Shown: positions 24,288 through 32,679 of the stretch, in pieces
Numbering within the stretch: the stretch's first letter is position 1
How the letters are laid out: every line of letters starts with the position of its first letter
Source of the DNA: Actinospineispora spinosispora DSM 44797
GTDB lineage: Bacteria; Actinomycetota; Actinomycetes; Mycobacteriales; Pseudonocardiaceae
DNA length: 64,000 nt
Reading direction: 5' to 3'
Assembly: GCF_000429025.1 (NCBI RefSeq)
Contig: NZ_KE386833.1
Span: 944,582-1,008,581, forward strand
Notes under the pieces: generated by a model
Database searches by the model: none
Seen by the model: only the letters and a program-made list of their open reading frames with translations
What the model was told of the DNA's origin: nothing
Position numbers and translations under genes: made by a program

Positions 24288-25253
24288 ATGGACGTGCGGA
24301 CGCTCGAGTACTTCGTGCTGGTGGCCGAGGAAGGCAGCATCAGTGCGGGCGCCCGGCGGGCGATGGTGGCCCAGCCGGCGGTGTCGGTCGCGCTCAGGAA
24401 GCTGGAGCGCGACGTCGGCGCGCCGCTGCTGGAGCGCTCCCACGGGGGCATCGAGCTGACGGTCGCGGGACACACGCTGTTCGTCCAGGCTCAGCGGGTG
24501 CTGCGGTGCATGGCGGAGGCTCGTGACGAGACACGGCGCAGCGGGGCTCGTGGTCGCGCGGTGTTCACCGTGGGCCTCACCTCCGGTCAGGCGTCGGCCG
24601 GGGAGTTGACCGGTCCGATACTGCAGGCCTTCCGGACGGCCCACCCGGAGCTGGACCTTCGGGTACGGGAGCTGGACTTCGCCGGGCAGTTCGACGAGGT
24701 GCTCCATCGCGGGGTGGACCTCGCACTGGTCCGGGCGCCCTACGAGCACGACGACCTGGTCATGGAACCCCTGTTCACCGAGCCGACGGTGCTGGTGGTC
24801 AGCCCGGAACACCTACTCGCCGAGCTGCCCGAGGTGTCGCTGGACGCGCTCGGCGGCGAGCGGCTGCTGGAAGTGGTCCGGGCGCCGGAGGCCTGGCGTG
24901 CGTTCTGGAGCTTCGCGGGACTGCGGACCGAGCAGGCGGGCATTCCGACCGAGGAGCTCGGTCTCATCGGGTACTGCATGGACGTGCTGAAACACGGCAC
25001 GGTGAGTCCGATGGCGTTGAGCGGATGGCGGCTCGGTGGCCTTGGCGCTCCGACCATCCGGGCGGTCCGGCTCACGGATGCACCCCGCAGCGTGGTGGGT
25101 GTCGGTTACCGGGCATCGGCTCGGCAGCCGGAGATCCGGTCGTTCGTCGACATCGCGCGAGCGGTGACGGCCGAGATGGTCGCGCTCGTGCCCGAGGCCG
25201 CCCCGGCGATGGCGCACTCGCGGCCGGTCCGCGGGTATACCCGATCGGTATGA
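24288..25253 (+). CDS. LysR-family transcriptional regulator
   Basis: A 321-residue LysR protein with a classic N-terminal helix-turn-helix (TLEYFVLVAEEGSISAGARR, VAQPAVSVALRKLERDVGAPLLER) and an effector domain from about residue 90 (FTVGLTSGQASAGEL). The ATG is at 24288. A long in-frame upstream extension overlaps the IclR gene in another frame and is rejected. It lies directly upstream of a Baeyer-Villiger-type monooxygenase on the same strand, so it may control that cluster. Confidence 0.92.
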   Translation: MDVRTLEYFVLVAEEGSISAGARRAMVAQPAVSVALRKLERDVGAPLLERSHGGIELTVAGHTLFVQAQRVLRCMAEARDETRRSGARGRAVFTVGLTSGQASAGELTGPILQAFRTAHPELDLRVRELDFAGQFDEVLHRGVDLALVRAPYEHDDLVMEPLFTEPTVLVVSPEHLLAELPEVSLDALGGERLLEVVRAPEAWRAFWSFAGLRTEQAGIPTEELGLIGYCMDVLKHGTVSPMALSGWRLGGLGAPTIRAVRLTDAPRSVVGVGYRASARQPEIRSFVDIARAVTAEMVALVPEAAPAMAHSRPVRGYTRSV

Positions 25254-25288
25254 CCTGGCGACGGCCCACCGACCGCAGACTAGGGGCT

Positions 25289-26914
25289 ATGACGCGGGAC
25301 ACAGATGTCGATGTGGTGATCGTCGGTGCCGGGTACGTGGGGATCTACGCGGTGCACCGGCTGCGCGACCAGCTGGGGTTGAGTGTGCTGGCGTTCGACA
25401 GCGCCGGCGACGTGGGCGGTACCTGGTACTGGAACCAGTATCCGGGCGCCCGCTGCGACATCGAGAGCGTCCACTACTCGTACTCGTTCTCCGAGGAGCT
25501 GCAGCGGGAATGGCGCTGGAGCGAGCGCTACGCCGCGCAGCCGGAGATCCTGGCGTACCTCAACCACGTGGCGGACAGGTTCGACGTGCGCCGCAGCATG
25601 CGCTTCCGGACCCGGATCACCTCGATCGTCTGGGACGACGATGCCGTGCACTGGCGTGTGGGCACCGACGACGGCGCGGTCACGACGGCCAGGTTCGTCA
25701 TGTCGGGGGCCGGGAACGTGTCGCTGCCGAAGAAGCCGGAGTTCCCCGGCATGGAGGACTTCCGGGGCGAGGTGTACGCGACCCACCGATGGCCGCACGA
25801 GGGAGCCGACCTGCGGGGCAAGCGGGTCGGTGTGATCGGCACCGGCGCATCGGGCATTCAGCTCATCCCGGTCATCGCGGGCGAGGTCGAGCACCTCACG
25901 GTCTTCCAGCGCACACCGAACTACGCGAGCCCGCTACGCAACCGGCCGCTCACCGACGACGAGTACGACGAGGTGGTGGCGAACTACCGGGATATCCGTA
26001 CCGCCGCGCGGCAGAACTTCATGGGCATCACCGCGGATCCCGCCCGGCCGTCCGCGAAGGGGGCATCCGAGGAGGAGCGCCGCGAGGTCTACGACCACTA
26101 CTACCAGCGCGGTGGCTTCCACCTGCTGATCTCCAGCTACCAGGATCTCCTGTTCGATCCCGAGTCGAACGAGACGCTCGCGCAGTACGTCCGTGACCGC
26201 ATCGCCGAGCGGGTGGAGGATCCCGCGGTGGCGGAGCTGCTCAGCCCGACGGATCATCCGTACGGCACCAAGCGGGTGCCGATGGAGACGAACTACTACG
26301 AGACCTTCAACCGGGACAACGTGACCCTGGTCGATGTGCGCTCGGCCCCGATCGAGCGGGTCACCGAGACCGGCATCCGGGTCGGGGGCACGGACCACGA
26401 GCTCGACGTGATCGTCTCCGCGATGGGCTTCGACGCGTTCACCGGCGCGCTGCTGGACATGGGGGTGGTGGGTCGGGGCGGACTGTCCCTGCGGGAGAAG
26501 TGGGCGGATGGGCCCCGGACCTATCTGGGCATCGCGGCCCAGGGCTTCCCCAACTTCTTCATGATCACCGGGCCGCAGAGCGCGGTCGCCCTGTACAACA
26601 ACCCGTCGGCCATCGAGGACCACGTCGAGTTCGCCTCCGACGCGATCAAACACACCCTCGACCATGGCCTGGACACCATCGAGGCGACCAGCGATGCCGA
26701 GAGCGGATGGGTGCGCACGGTAGAGGAGATGGCGCAGACCTCGCTGTTCCCCCGGGCCCGCTCGTGGTACATGGGCGCGAACATCCCGGGTAAACCGATC
26801 TCCCCGATGCTCTACCTCGGTGGGGCTCCCGCCTACCGGCAGATCTGCGCCGACGTGGTCGAGGGCGGTTATCACGGCTTCGACCTGTCGAGCACCTCCG
26901 CGCTGGTCGGATGA
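25289..26914 (+). CDS. Flavin-containing (Baeyer-Villiger type) monooxygenase
   Basis: A 541-residue FAD/NADPH monooxygenase. It has FAD-site GAGYVGIYAVHRL, GGTWYWNQYPGARCDIES and YSFSEELQREWRW, all typical of type I BVMOs, and an NADP-site GTGASGIQ. The BVMO fingerprint region reads FRGEVYATHRWP, so the histidine is two positions later than in the FxGxxxHxxxW consensus. The ATG at 25289 gives the usual N-terminus; an ATG at 25250 that overlaps the LysR stop is an alternative. It oxygenates a ketone or similar compound; the substrate is unknown. Kinase-like and VOC genes follow. Confidence 0.87.
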   Translation: MTRDTDVDVVIVGAGYVGIYAVHRLRDQLGLSVLAFDSAGDVGGTWYWNQYPGARCDIESVHYSYSFSEELQREWRWSERYAAQPEILAYLNHVADRFDVRRSMRFRTRITSIVWDDDAVHWRVGTDDGAVTTARFVMSGAGNVSLPKKPEFPGMEDFRGEVYATHRWPHEGADLRGKRVGVIGTGASGIQLIPVIAGEVEHLTVFQRTPNYASPLRNRPLTDDEYDEVVANYRDIRTAARQNFMGITADPARPSAKGASEEERREVYDHYYQRGGFHLLISSYQDLLFDPESNETLAQYVRDRIAERVEDPAVAELLSPTDHPYGTKRVPMETNYYETFNRDNVTLVDVRSAPIERVTETGIRVGGTDHELDVIVSAMGFDAFTGALLDMGVVGRGGLSLREKWADGPRTYLGIAAQGFPNFFMITGPQSAVALYNNPSAIEDHVEFASDAIKHTLDHGLDTIEATSDAESGWVRTVEEMAQTSLFPRARSWYMGANIPGKPISPMLYLGGAPAYRQICADVVEGGYHGFDLSSTSALVG

Positions 26915-26924
26915 GGGGCCCGAG

Positions 26925-27992
26925 ATGACGACATCGATCCTGACCCCGACCGAGCTCGAAGCGGACTGGTTCACCGAGCTCCTGCGAGGCCGAGGTATCG
27001 ACGCGACCGTCGCCGGTGTCGACCGCGAACCGGTCGGGACCGGACAGCTGGCGGAGACCCGGCGGTTCACCCTCCGCTACGCGGGCGGTCCCCCTCCCGG
27101 CGCGCCCGCCGCGCTGATCGGCAAGTTCACCTCGGACAACGACGTGGCCGCCGAGACGGGGCACACGCTCGGCATCTACCGCTCCGAGGTGATGTTCTAC
27201 CGGGAGCTGGCCGAGGGAGCGGGTATCCGGACGCCGAAGGTGTACGCCGCCGAGATCAACGACCAGGGGCGGTTCCTGCTGCTGCTGGAGGACCTCGCGC
27301 CGGCCCGGGCTGGCAACCAGCTCGACGGCTGCACCCTCGACGAGGTGCGTCGAGGCCTGTCCGAGGCCGCGCTGCTGCACGCGGCGTACTGGGACGACGC
27401 CGGCCTGGCCGAGCGTGACTGGGTCTACGTCCCGGAGGGCGCCCAGGGCTTCTACACCACCGAGCTGGTGGAGCGCTCATGGAAGCACGTGTGCGACACC
27501 TACGACGGCCGGCTGCCTGCCGAGGTCGTCGAGGTGTGTGCCCGCTACGTCGCCGGGCACGAGCGTTGGAACCGTCGCCGGGGCCGGCCGCGCTGCCTGA
27601 CGCACAACGACTTCCGCCCGGACAACATGCTCCTGCCCGACGGTGGCGGACGGGTCGCGCTGGTCGACTGGCAGACGGTCAGCTTCCTGGAGGCGGGCAT
27701 GGACGCCGCCTACTTCCTCGGCGGGGCACTGGACCGAGAGACCCGGCGGGCCCGGGAGCCCGAGCTGCTGCGCCACTACCACGACGACCTGCAGTCACTC
27801 GGCGTGACCGGATATCCGTACGCGGAGTTCCACGACGACTACCGTCACTACACCTTCGCCGCGCTCACCGTGGGCATGGGTGCCACGCTGCTGGTCAAAC
27901 GCACCGAACGCGGGGACCAGATGTTGATGCGGATGATCTGCGACGCCGCCTACCACGTGCTCGACACGGGCGCGCTCGAGCTGCTGGGGTGA
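26925..27992 (+). CDS. APH/ecdysteroid-kinase-like phosphotransferase
   Basis: A 355-residue kinase-fold protein with LIGKFTSDN (ATP lysine), YRSEVMFYRELAEG, FLLLLEDLAPARAGNQ, catalytic loop CLTHNDFRPDNMLL and VALVDWQTVS. This is the phosphotransferase branch near ecdysteroid kinases and acyl-CoA dehydrogenase-linked APH proteins. It starts 10 nt after the monooxygenase and is followed after 3 nt by a VOC protein, so the three form one transcript. It probably phosphorylates a hydroxylated product of the monooxygenase pathway (inference). Confidence 0.78.
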   Translation: MTTSILTPTELEADWFTELLRGRGIDATVAGVDREPVGTGQLAETRRFTLRYAGGPPPGAPAALIGKFTSDNDVAAETGHTLGIYRSEVMFYRELAEGAGIRTPKVYAAEINDQGRFLLLLEDLAPARAGNQLDGCTLDEVRRGLSEAALLHAAYWDDAGLAERDWVYVPEGAQGFYTTELVERSWKHVCDTYDGRLPAEVVEVCARYVAGHERWNRRRGRPRCLTHNDFRPDNMLLPDGGGRVALVDWQTVSFLEAGMDAAYFLGGALDRETRRAREPELLRHYHDDLQSLGVTGYPYAEFHDDYRHYTFAALTVGMGATLLVKRTERGDQMLMRMICDAAYHVLDTGALELLG

Positions 27993-27995
27993 GAC

Positions 27996-28685
27996 GTGCG
28001 ACTGGCTAAACCCCGGCTGGACATCGGCCTGTTCACCGACGACATCGAGGCGCAACGGGAGTTCTGGGGTGGGCGGGCCGGGCTGCGGCTGGATCACGAG
28101 CTGACCCTCGAACGCGGCTGGGTGCAGCACCGGTTCGACGCGCATGGATCGGTGGTGAAGGTCAACCACCTCGCCGAGGGCGTCCCGTTCCGGCCGCCGT
28201 CCGGCATCACCGGGCTCGCGGTGGCGGTCCAGGGACGGACCGAACCGTGGACCGGCTCGCATCCCGGAGGTGACCGGGTCGCACTGGTACCGCCGGGCAC
28301 CGACGGCGTGACCGGCATCGGCGTCACCTTGGCCAGCTCGGATCCCGACCGGCTGCTGGGCTTCTACACCGACGCGCTGGAGTTCGAGCCGGTAGCGCGG
28401 GACACGGTCCGCTGCGGGGAGTCGCTGCTGACCGTGGTCGAGGGCGCGAGTGGGTCCGAAGCCGACGACGTGATCGGCCCCGGGTTTCGGTACCTGACGG
28501 TGCAGGTCTTCGACGCCGACACCGAGATGGCGGCGATCGTGCGGCGTGGCGGCCGGATCGCCAGGGCGGCGATCAGTTTCGCCGGTGTCGCCCGCTTCGG
28601 GTTCGTCGCCGACCCGGACGGGAACTGGATCGAGATCTCCGCCCGCACGTCGCTCACCGGCATCGAGGTCGGCTCCGAACGCTGA
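27996..28685 (+). CDS. VOC-superfamily (glyoxalase-like) protein with two modules
   Basis: A 229-residue protein with two vicinal-oxygen-chelate modules: LDIGLFTDDIEAQREFWGGRAGL at the N-terminus, and IGVTLASSDPDRLLGFYTDALEFEP then FGFVADPDGNWIEIS in the second half, with the C-terminal metal-site glutamate. GTG start at 27996. Likely an isomerase, dioxygenase or lyase acting with the monooxygenase and kinase. Its stop abuts the stop of the convergent MocR gene with no gap. Confidence 0.8.
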   Translation: MRLAKPRLDIGLFTDDIEAQREFWGGRAGLRLDHELTLERGWVQHRFDAHGSVVKVNHLAEGVPFRPPSGITGLAVAVQGRTEPWTGSHPGGDRVALVPPGTDGVTGIGVTLASSDPDRLLGFYTDALEFEPVARDTVRCGESLLTVVEGASGSEADDVIGPGFRYLTVQVFDADTEMAAIVRRGGRIARAAISFAGVARFGFVADPDGNWIEISARTSLTGIEVGSER

Positions 28686-30023
28686 TCAGAGTCGAGCGTC
28701 GTCCTCGATCACGTGCCGCACCGTCTCCAGCGTGTCCCGCAGCTCCGTGAGATTCACCGACCCGAGCGCGAGTCGCAGCGCCTGTGGCGGGTGCGCCGAG
28801 GTGGCGAAGGGTTCGGCGGTCGAGACGGAGATGTGTCGCCGGGCCAGCGCGGCGACGGTGCGATCCGCGCGTGCGTCCGGCGCCAGGGGCAGCCAGAGGA
28901 AGTAGGACGATGGGTGACCGACGTACCCGAGCCCGTCGAGGACCTCGCGCGCCACTGACTGCCGTCGCCGGGCATCGGCACGTTTGTCACGCTCGAGCCG
29001 CTCCACGGTGCCGTCGTCGAGCCACCGGCACGCGATCGACGTGGTGATCGCCGGGGTGTTCCAGGTCGTGGCCCGGATGGCGCGCTCGATGGAGGGGACC
29101 TGGGCCGGGGGAGCCGCGACGAAGCCGACCCGAAGGCCGGTGGCGAGGTTCTTGGACAGACCGGAGACGTAGGTGGTGATCTCCGGGGCCAGCGCCGCCA
29201 GCGGAGAGGGGGCGTCCTCGGCGAGGTAGGCGTACGAGGCGTCCTCGATGATGCGCAGGTCGTGCCGGCGGGCGATCGTGATCAGGTCGTCGCGTGCGGC
29301 GCCGTCCATCACCCAGCCCAGCGGGTTGTGCAGCGTGGGCATCGCGTAGAGCGCGCGGACCGGCCGACGGGCGCACAGCTCGTCCAGCGCATCGAGGTCC
29401 GGCCCCGACGGCGTCACCGATAGCGGAGCGAGTTCGAGACCGAGTGTGTGCGCGAGGATCTTGAAGCCCGGGTAGCTCAGTGCGTCGACCGCGACGAGGT
29501 CCCCGTGCGCGAGCGTCGCCATGATCGTGACCGCGAGACCCTGCTGCGCACCGTTGACCATCAGAATCTGGTCCGCGCTCGGCGTGAGCCCCCGGGACCG
29601 GAGGTGCCTGGCGACCGCCGCCCGGTCCTGCGGCCGACCCCGGTGTGGCTGGTAGTGCAGCAGCGCTTCGAGATCGCCCTCGGCCGCGAGCTCCCGCAAG
29701 GCACGCCGCAGCAGGCCCGTCTGGCCGGGGACCGAGGGATAGTTGAAGTTGAGGTCGACGGTGTCCGCTGCCACGGACTGTTGGTCGATCCCGTGGCCCG
29801 GCGGCAGCGCCGCGTCGCGTACGAAGGTGCCACGTCCCTGCTCGCCGCTCACCAACCCCATGGCCTCGAGCTCGGCGTAGACCCGCGACGCGGTCACCAG
29901 CGCGATGCCCTCCGAGGCCGCGAGCTGGCGGTGGGTCGGCAGCCGTGAGCCCGGGAGCCTCCGTCCCGAGCGAATCTCCCGCGCGAGTGCGTCGACGAGA
30001 CTCTTGTACCGGGGAAAACCCAC
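28686..30023 (-). CDS. MocR-type (GntR plus aminotransferase) regulator
   Basis: A 445-residue fusion of an N-terminal GntR winged helix (LVDALAREIRSGRRLPGSRLPTHRQLAA, residues 9-75) with a fold-type I aminotransferase domain containing NGAQQGLAVT and the PLP lysine in VSGLSKNLATGLRVGF. Such proteins sense PLP or PLP-amino-acid adducts. It is divergent from the PfpI-family gene at 30114, with a three-half-site operator between them. No pyridoxine synthesis genes are adjacent, so the target is probably the neighbour itself. Confidence 0.88.
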   Translation of the reverse strand: MGFPRYKSLVDALAREIRSGRRLPGSRLPTHRQLAASEGIALVTASRVYAELEAMGLVSGEQGRGTFVRDAALPPGHGIDQQSVAADTVDLNFNYPSVPGQTGLLRRALRELAAEGDLEALLHYQPHRGRPQDRAAVARHLRSRGLTPSADQILMVNGAQQGLAVTIMATLAHGDLVAVDALSYPGFKILAHTLGLELAPLSVTPSGPDLDALDELCARRPVRALYAMPTLHNPLGWVMDGAARDDLITIARRHDLRIIEDASYAYLAEDAPSPLAALAPEITTYVSGLSKNLATGLRVGFVAAPPAQVPSIERAIRATTWNTPAITTSIACRWLDDGTVERLERDKRADARRRQSVAREVLDGLGYVGHPSSYFLWLPLAPDARADRTVAALARRHISVSTAEPFATSAHPPQALRLALGSVNLTELRDTLETVRHVIEDDARL

Positions 30024-30028
30024 AGCGC

Positions 30029-30058
30029 GATTGTATCCATGACAATTATTCGATTGTC
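30029..30058. promoter_or_regulatory. Probable MocR operator with three ATTGT half sites
   Basis: GATTGTA (from 30029), then GACAAT (30041-30046) and ATTGTC (30053-30058), the last two forming a perfect inverted repeat with a 6 nt spacer. The arrangement of one direct plus one inverted half site between divergent genes is typical of MocR targets. It starts 6 nt before the MocR start codon. Confidence 0.6.
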
Positions 30059-30113
30059 CTGAAGGAGCGTCCTAATCTGATGGCGCGAACCGCTGACTCG
30101 AAGGAGCTCGACA

Positions 30114-30734
30114 ATGCACATCGCCATCCTGACGTTCGAGGGCTACAACGAACTCGACTCGCTGATCGCTCTCGGGGTGCTCAACCGTGTGCAGCGGCCC
30201 GGCTGGCGGGTGTCGATCGCGAGCCCGACCCCGACCGTTCGGTCGATGAACGGGGTGGTGATCCATTCGATGGCGGGACTCGAGGACGCGTGCGCCGCGG
30301 ACGCGGTCATCGTGGGCAGCGGTTCCCGGACCCGTGAGGTCGTCGAGGACAGCGCGATAATGGGCGTCCTGCGCACTCTCGATCCCGAGCGTCAGCTCCT
30401 GGCCGCCCAGTGTTCCGGAACCCTGGTCCTCGCCAAGCTCGGGCTGCTCGGCGACGTGCCCGCGTGCACCGACCTGACGACCAAACCGTGGGTCGTGGCG
30501 GCGGGCGTCGAGGTGTTGAACCAGCCGTTCTACGCCAGGGAGAACGTCGCGACGGCCGGTGGCTGCCTCGCGTCGCATTACCTCGCGGCATGGCTGATCA
30601 GCAGGCTCGTCGGCAGGAGCGAAGCTGAGGACGCGCTGCACTACGTCGCACCGGTGGGTGAGAAAGAGGAGTACGTGGCGCGTGCCATGCGCAATGTGGC
30701 TCCGCATCTCCCGGTGGATCTCGCCGTGCTCTAG
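30114..30734 (+). CDS. DJ-1/PfpI-family protein
   Basis: A 206-residue DJ-1/PfpI protein: MHIAILTFEGYNELDSLIALGVL, ADAVIVGSGSR, and the nucleophile elbow LLAAQCSGTLVLAKLG with the conserved cysteine (about residue 100), then ATAGGCLASHYLAAWLISR. AAGGAG is 7 nt upstream of the ATG. Relatives are isonitrile hydratases, glyoxalases or amidase-like proteins. Divergence from MocR and the shared operator suggest regulated expression. A family B hairpin follows. Confidence 0.85.
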   Translation: MHIAILTFEGYNELDSLIALGVLNRVQRPGWRVSIASPTPTVRSMNGVVIHSMAGLEDACAADAVIVGSGSRTREVVEDSAIMGVLRTLDPERQLLAAQCSGTLVLAKLGLLGDVPACTDLTTKPWVVAAGVEVLNQPFYARENVATAGGCLASHYLAAWLISRLVGRSEAEDALHYVAPVGEKEEYVARAMRNVAPHLPVDLAVL

Positions 30735-30742
30735 CGCCAGTT

Positions 30743-30810
30743 CCGTGATCACCACCGTCTGAAGGCTGTACCGCAGCGGGAGAACAGCGCTCGTGCGGTG
30801 GTGATCATGG
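30743..30810. terminator. Family B terminator-like palindrome, copy 2
   Basis: Arms at 30743-30769 and 30784-30810 pair imperfectly around a shared GTGATCACCACCG core. The sequence is recognisably the same as copy 1 at 13596-13663, and like it lies between convergent genes (PfpI-family and LLM). Confidence 0.75.
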
Positions 30811-30818
30811 AAGTCGGT

Positions 30819-31595
30819 TCAGGACAGGGCGGTGATGATGGCCTCGGGCTCGGGGTGCTCCTCGGTGCCCTGGAGGATGACGGTGTCGGCCCCGGCCGCA
30901 GCGAACTCCTCGACGCTGTCACGGACCTGGTCCGCGCTGCGCGGGTCGACCTCGACGAACACCACGACGGTCGAGCGACCGGGACGTCCGGCCGCACGTC
31001 GGGCCTCGTCGACCGTCGCCCGTGCCGCGCGGACGCCGGCCACGTCCACCACCGCATCGAGCAGCACACCGTCGGCGAGCTCGCCCGCGCACCGGATGGT
31101 CCGGGGTCCTCGGCCCCCGATCAGCAGTGGTGGGACCTCGCGCGGCGGCCAGTCGAGCGCGACGTCCTCCAGCTGGATGTAGGTGCCGGCCGTCCGCACG
31201 GTCTCACCGTGCAGCAGATCCCGGACCGCGCCCGCGTACTCGGCGAGGAGCGTCATCGGCGACCGGACGCGGCCGCCGACCTGTCCCATCCAGTCGCTGA
31301 CACCGTGACCGAGAGTGGGCATGAACCGGCCCGGGAACAGCCGCGCCAGCGTGGCGATCTCCATCGCGGTGAGCGCGGGGTTCCGCAACGGAACCGGTAG
31401 CAGCCCGACCCCGACGCGCAGTCGATCGGACCAGGCGAGGGCGGCCGTCGCGGACGTGAGACCGCCTTCCAGGAAGCAGTCCTCCCACAGCCACAGCTCG
31501 GCGATCCCGGCGGACTCGGCCGCCGCTACCACGGCGCGCAGCCGCTCGGGAGGCTCCTGCGGCCGGAACACCACGCCTGTCGTCGGGTTTCCCAT
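30819..31595 (-). CDS. LLM-class flavin-dependent oxidoreductase (F420- or FMN-type)
   Basis: A 258-residue bacterial-luciferase-like TIM barrel. It has ELWLWEDCFLEGG, RLRVGVGLLPVPLRNPALTAMEIATLARLFPGRFMPTLGHG and PPLLIGGRGPRTIRCAGELADGVLL, typical of the actinobacterial LLM group that uses F420 or FMN. ATG at 31595 with GGAGG 8 nt upstream. Substrate unknown. It is 45 nt downstream of the GlxA-type regulator on the same strand and may be under its control. Confidence 0.87.
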   Translation of the reverse strand: MGNPTTGVVFRPQEPPERLRAVVAAAESAGIAELWLWEDCFLEGGLTSATAALAWSDRLRVGVGLLPVPLRNPALTAMEIATLARLFPGRFMPTLGHGVSDWMGQVGGRVRSPMTLLAEYAGAVRDLLHGETVRTAGTYIQLEDVALDWPPREVPPLLIGGRGPRTIRCAGELADGVLLDAVVDVAGVRAARATVDEARRAAGRPGRSTVVVFVEVDPRSADQVRDSVEEFAAAGADTVILQGTEEHPEPEAIITALS

Positions 31596-31640
31596 CGATC
31601 GGACCTCCGGGTGTCGTGCGGACCGCGCTCCGGAGCAGTG

Positions 31641-32558
31641 TCACCGATGACGCTCCCGGAACGCACGTCGATAGGTGGACGGGGTGACCGCGGTGTGACG
31701 GCGGACGTGCTTGCGGAGCGCCTCGGCGTTGGGGAAGCCGGTGAGCCGTGCGATCCGGTCGAGGGAGGCGTCGCCGGTCTCCAGCAGCTCTCGGGCGCGG
31801 GCCACGCGTTGCGAGAGGATCCACTGCGTGGCGCTGACGCCGAGCTGAGCCCGGAACTGTCGAGCCAGGGTCCGCTCGCTGACCCGCGCATGGCGTGCGA
31901 GCCGGGTGACGGGCAAGGGTTCGTGCAGGTGGCCCAGCGCCCACTCGAGCAGCGGTGCGAGTGTGCCGTCAGGGACCGACGGCACCGTCTGCGGGATGAA
32001 CTGGGCCTGACCGCCGTCGCGGTGCGGGGCCACGACGTTCCACGAGGCGATCCTGGCGGCGGCCGCCGCGCCCAGCTCGCGGCGCACTAGGTGCAGGCAC
32101 ATGTCCAGGCCCGCGGCGAGCCCGGCCGAGGTGACGATGTCGCCGTCGTCGATGTACAGCTCCCGCTCCCGTACGCGTACCCGGGGGAACAGGCCGGCGA
32201 GCTGCCCACTGTAGGCCCAGTGGGTCGTGGCCGGCCGGTCGTCGAGCAGCCCCGCGTAGGCCAGGACGAACGCGCCGAGGCAGATGCTCGCCACCGTCGC
32301 ACCCGATGACCGAGCGGCGCGCAGCGCGTCCACCACGGCGTCGCCTGGCGGCCGGTCATGGGGATAGCGGGCGGGCACCACGATCAGGTCCGCGTCGGCG
32401 AGTGCCGCCAGCCCGTGGTCGACCACCAGCCCGAGCCCGTCCGCCGTGCGGACCACGCCGGGCCGTTCGCCACACACGAGTAGCTCGAAACCCGCCGGTT
32501 GGGCGTCGAGGCCCGGGGCGAAGGTCTGGACGGTGCAGCCGACCTCGAACGTGACCAC
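31641..32558 (-). CDS. GlxA/FtrA-type AraC regulator with DJ-1 domain
   Basis: At least 305 residues: an N-terminal DJ-1/PfpI domain (DLIVVPARYPHDRP, IASICLGAFVLAYAGLLDDRPATTHW) and a C-terminal AraC helix-turn-helix pair (RLARHARVSERTLARQFRAQLG; RIARLTGFPNAEALRKHVRRHTAVTPSTYR). The first conventional start, GTG at 32558, falls after the first beta strand. The same frame reads upstream through FRIRTLALDG, which is the missing strand, with only ATA or ATC as possible initiators. The true start is probably upstream and non-canonical. Confidence 0.87.
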   Translation of the reverse strand: MVTFEVGCTVQTFAPGLDAQPAGFELLVCGERPGVVRTADGLGLVVDHGLAALADADLIVVPARYPHDRPPGDAVVDALRAARSSGATVASICLGAFVLAYAGLLDDRPATTHWAYSGQLAGLFPRVRVRERELYIDDGDIVTSAGLAAGLDMCLHLVRRELGAAAAARIASWNVVAPHRDGGQAQFIPQTVPSVPDGTLAPLLEWALGHLHEPLPVTRLARHARVSERTLARQFRAQLGVSATQWILSQRVARARELLETGDASLDRIARLTGFPNAEALRKHVRRHTAVTPSTYRRAFRERHR

Positions 32559-32679
32559 CCCGTCGAGGGCGAGTGTGCGGATCCGGAACGCGGCTATGGG
32601 CTGAGTATGGCTGAAAAGTCGGTAAACCTGTCTTTCCGGCCACTCACCAGGTCAGCGGCCGAGATGGTTGGGTTCGATC

